Assembly: GCA_030146745.1 (NCBI GenBank)
Contig: JASLBD010000476.1
Location: 1-5,132, forward strand
DNA: 5,132 nucleotides
From: Allosphingosinicella sp.
GTDB lineage: Bacteria > Pseudomonadota > Alphaproteobacteria > Sphingomonadales > Sphingomonadaceae
Reading direction: 5' to 3'
Shown here: positions 3,735 through 5,132 of the stretch, piece after piece
Layout of the letters: each line of letters opens with the position of its first letter
Numbering within the stretch: the stretch's first letter is position 1
The notes under the pieces: model-generated
The model's database searches: none
Told to the model about the DNA's origin: nothing
What the model saw: the letters and a program-made list of their open reading frames with translations, nothing else
Position numbers and translations under genes: made by a program

Positions 3735-5132
3735 ATGGCTATCCGCACCGTCGGTCCCAACAGCACCTATCCGTCCATTGCCGCCGCCATGGCCGATTCC
3801 GGCCCGGGCGACAGGATCCAGCTCGAGCCGGGCTATTCGAACGAGACCGCGACCATCCTCTACAGCGGGATGATCGTGACCGGCGAGGCGAGCTCGACCG
3901 GCATCGTTCTCAACCTGGACAGCGGCATCGCCACGGTGACGCTGGCGGGAGCCGCGCCCATCGACGTGAACGATGCCTCCGACGGCAACGGCATCGTCGG
4001 CAATGACGGCGACAATCTCATCACCGTCACCGGCGGCGCGGACTCGGCGAGCGGCGGTCCCGGCGAGGACCGGCTGTTCGTCGACTATCGCCTGGCGACC
4101 GGCGCGATCACCGGCACTCCGGCCAACGTCGCCGAGGCCGGCGGCGGCGCCAGGCTGGTGACGATCAACGGCGGCTTCGAGCATTTCACCATCTGGACCG
4201 GCTCGGGCGCCGACACCATCACGACCGAGGCCGGCGACGACGATATCCGCACCGGCGAAGGGGCGGGGACGGTCACCGCGGGCGAAGGATTCAACACCAT
4301 CGTCGGGGGCAGCGGCGCCGACACGATCACCGCCGGGAGCGGCGGCAATTATGTCGATGGCGGCGACGGCACCAATACGATCACCACCGGCGACGGCGAG
4401 GACGAGATCCTCACCGGCACGGGTGCCGACACGATCGTCAGCGGCGGCGCCGCCGACCGAATCACGATCACGGGAGGGGCGGACAGCGCCGATGCCGGCG
4501 CCGGCAGCGACCTTCTTATCATCGACTATTCCGCCGCCGTCACCGCCGTCACCGGCGGAGTCACGAGCGGCAATCTCGGGGCGGGCTATTCCGGGCACAT
4601 CGCCGACCTCGCGGGCGCGACGCTCGACTTCGTCGGCGTGGAGACGATGCACGTCACCACCGGATCCGGGAACGACACGGTCACGACCGGCGGCGGCGAC
4701 GACAGGCTGCTCGGCGGCGACGGCAACGACCGCTTCTATCTTCACCTCGGCGGCGACGATTTCGCCTCCGGTGGGACCGGCGACGATATCTTCATGCTCG
4801 GCGCGGCCGGGACCTCCGCGGACCGGATCGAGGGCGGGGCCGGAGCCGATACCCTGGTTCTGCAGGGCGATTACGCCGCCGGCCTCGTCCTGAACGGCAA
4901 TGTGATGGAGATCGAGAACATCTCGATGCTCGCCGGGAGCAACACCGCGCTCGGCGATCCGGGTACCAACCGCTACGATTACGTCCTCACCACCCACGAT
5001 TCGAATTTCGCCGCCGGGGTCCAGGCCCGGATCAACGGCAGCGCGTTGCTGGCGGGCGAGGATTTCACGTTCGACGGCTCGGCCGAGACGGACGCGCAGT
5101 TCGTCGTCTACGGCGGCCGGGGCACGGACGAC
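3735..5132 (+). CDS. RTX-type calcium-binding protein, probable type I secretion substrate (5' part)
   Basis: The first 466 codons of a gene that continues past the right edge. The protein opens MAIRTVGPNSTYPSIAAAMA, without a Sec signal, as expected for type I substrates whose export signal is at the far C-terminus. Residues 1-80 look like a beta-helix cap I recognise from other alphaproteobacterial RTX proteins. Ten consecutive nonapeptides of the GGxGxDxUx kind span 155-244, each with Ile or Val at position 8; four (178, 187, 205, 214) have Gly or Asn where the calcium-binding Asp is expected. A second block spans about 309-354, then GGAGADTLVL (367-376). A 70-77 residue module occurs twice (100-169 and 247-323). 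No Lys or Cys occurs in the 466 residues, and Asp, Gly and Thr dominate. The likely role is a secreted or surface-held calcium-stabilised protein such as an adhesin or enzyme scaffold; no catalytic domain is seen. The ATG has a strong AGGAGA 6 bases upstream. Confidence 0.88.
   Translation, partial: MAIRTVGPNSTYPSIAAAMADSGPGDRIQLEPGYSNETATILYSGMIVTGEASSTGIVLNLDSGIATVTLAGAAPIDVNDASDGNGIVGNDGDNLITVTGGADSASGGPGEDRLFVDYRLATGAITGTPANVAEAGGGARLVTINGGFEHFTIWTGSGADTITTEAGDDDIRTGEGAGTVTAGEGFNTIVGGSGADTITAGSGGNYVDGGDGTNTITTGDGEDEILTGTGADTIVSGGAADRITITGGADSADAGAGSDLLIIDYSAAVTAVTGGVTSGNLGAGYSGHIADLAGATLDFVGVETMHVTTGSGNDTVTTGGGDDRLLGGDGNDRFYLHLGGDDFASGGTGDDIFMLGAAGTSADRIEGGAGADTLVLQGDYAAGLVLNGNVMEIENISMLAGSNTALGDPGTNRYDYVLTTHDSNFAAGVQARINGSALLAGEDFTFDGSAETDAQFVVYGGRGTDD
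4032..4241 (+). repeat. Internal RTX module, copy 1 (residues 100-169)
   Basis: It begins GGADSASGGPGEDRLFVDY and ends TGSGADTITTEAGDD. Over its first 28 residues, 16 are identical by eye to copy 2, and the end also matches closely. The middle differs in sequence and is 7 residues shorter. It flows into the first nonapeptide block. Confidence 0.7.
4197..4466 (+). repeat. RTX nonapeptide block 1 (ten repeats)
   Basis: Residues 155-244 in strict nine-residue register: x-G-x-G-x-(D/N)-x-(I/V)-x is kept with few exceptions. Asp at position 6 occurs at 160, 169, 196, 223, 232 and 241. In known RTX structures this makes a calcium-bound parallel beta roll. Confidence 0.85.
4473..4703 (+). repeat. 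Internal RTX module, copy 2 (residues 247-323)
   Basis: It begins GGADSADAGAGSDLLIIDY and ends TGSGNDTVTTGGGDD. The DY pair, the following A-TG and the closing TGSG-DT-TT-GDD fall in the same places as in copy 1. The 77-residue length includes a central GYSGHIADLAGATLDFVGVE segment absent in that form from copy 1. Confidence 0.7.
4659..4796 (+). repeat. RTX nonapeptide block 2
   Basis: Residues 309-354: TGSGNDTVT, TGGGDDRLL and GGDGNDRFY in register, then a looser LHLGGDDFA, a one-residue shift, and GGTGDDIFM. The last three clear units match the canonical GGxGxDxUx best, so this is the stronger calcium-binding block, though shorter. Confidence 0.8.

Noticed and set aside
4197..4796. Tandem DNA repeats as a CRISPR array or satellite
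   Set aside because: The periodicity is 27 bases at the codon level with variable sequence, fully explained by the RTX nonapeptides.
3630..4997. A 455-codon open frame on the minus strand opposite the RTX gene
   Set aside because: Its protein is low-complexity (Gly, Ala, Val, Asp, Arg) and mirrors the GC-rich RTX repeats. The plus-strand frame has a Shine-Dalgarno, family motifs and nine-residue periodicity.

Overview
The window looks like a chromosomal stretch from a high-GC alphaproteobacterium, most likely a sphingomonad. The grounds are the G+C-rich coding sequence, a short inverted repeat of the GTCCCAGC/GCTGGGAC type that is common between genes in that group, small PilZ proteins of a sphingomonad flavour, and an RTX protein whose N-terminal region resembles one I know from alphaproteobacterial calcium-binding proteins. 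The taxonomic call is from sequence style alone.

Layout. Positions 1-2354 hold three genes on the minus strand, read right to left: an L-threonine aldolase (2354-1350), a ten-helix EamA/DMT-family transporter (1197-304) and the first 85 codons of aminopeptidase N (256 to the left edge). A pair of inverted REP-like repeats (1256-1340) separates the aldolase from the transporter. A short divergent spacer (2355-2482) leads to two small plus-strand genes, 2483-2917 and 2927-3250. Each encodes a single PilZ domain with both c-di-GMP-binding signatures, and they probably form an operon. A gene-free stretch (3251-3734) follows. Its first half is GC-rich with short palindromes. Its second half is an AT-rich island (about 34% G+C over 3481-3640) with inverted repeats and a TATAAT box. 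From 3735 to the right edge runs the 5' part of an RTX-type, probably type I-secreted, calcium-binding protein (466 codons seen, no stop).

How the parts may fit. The aldolase and transporter could be linked through amino-acid metabolism and export, since some DMT proteins export threonine or homoserine, but substrate is not visible here. The two PilZ proteins are probable c-di-GMP receptors. They lie directly upstream of a large surface or secreted RTX protein, so a c-di-GMP-to-surface-protein link is attractive but unproven. The RTX leader carries a hairpin that pairs with its own Shine-Dalgarno sequence, which suggests control of translation.

I see no tRNA, rRNA, CRISPR array, insertion sequence or phage gene. 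Nothing here is clearly a new system. The most unusual parts are the RTX leader and promoter island, the duplicated internal module of the RTX protein, and the paired PilZ genes.
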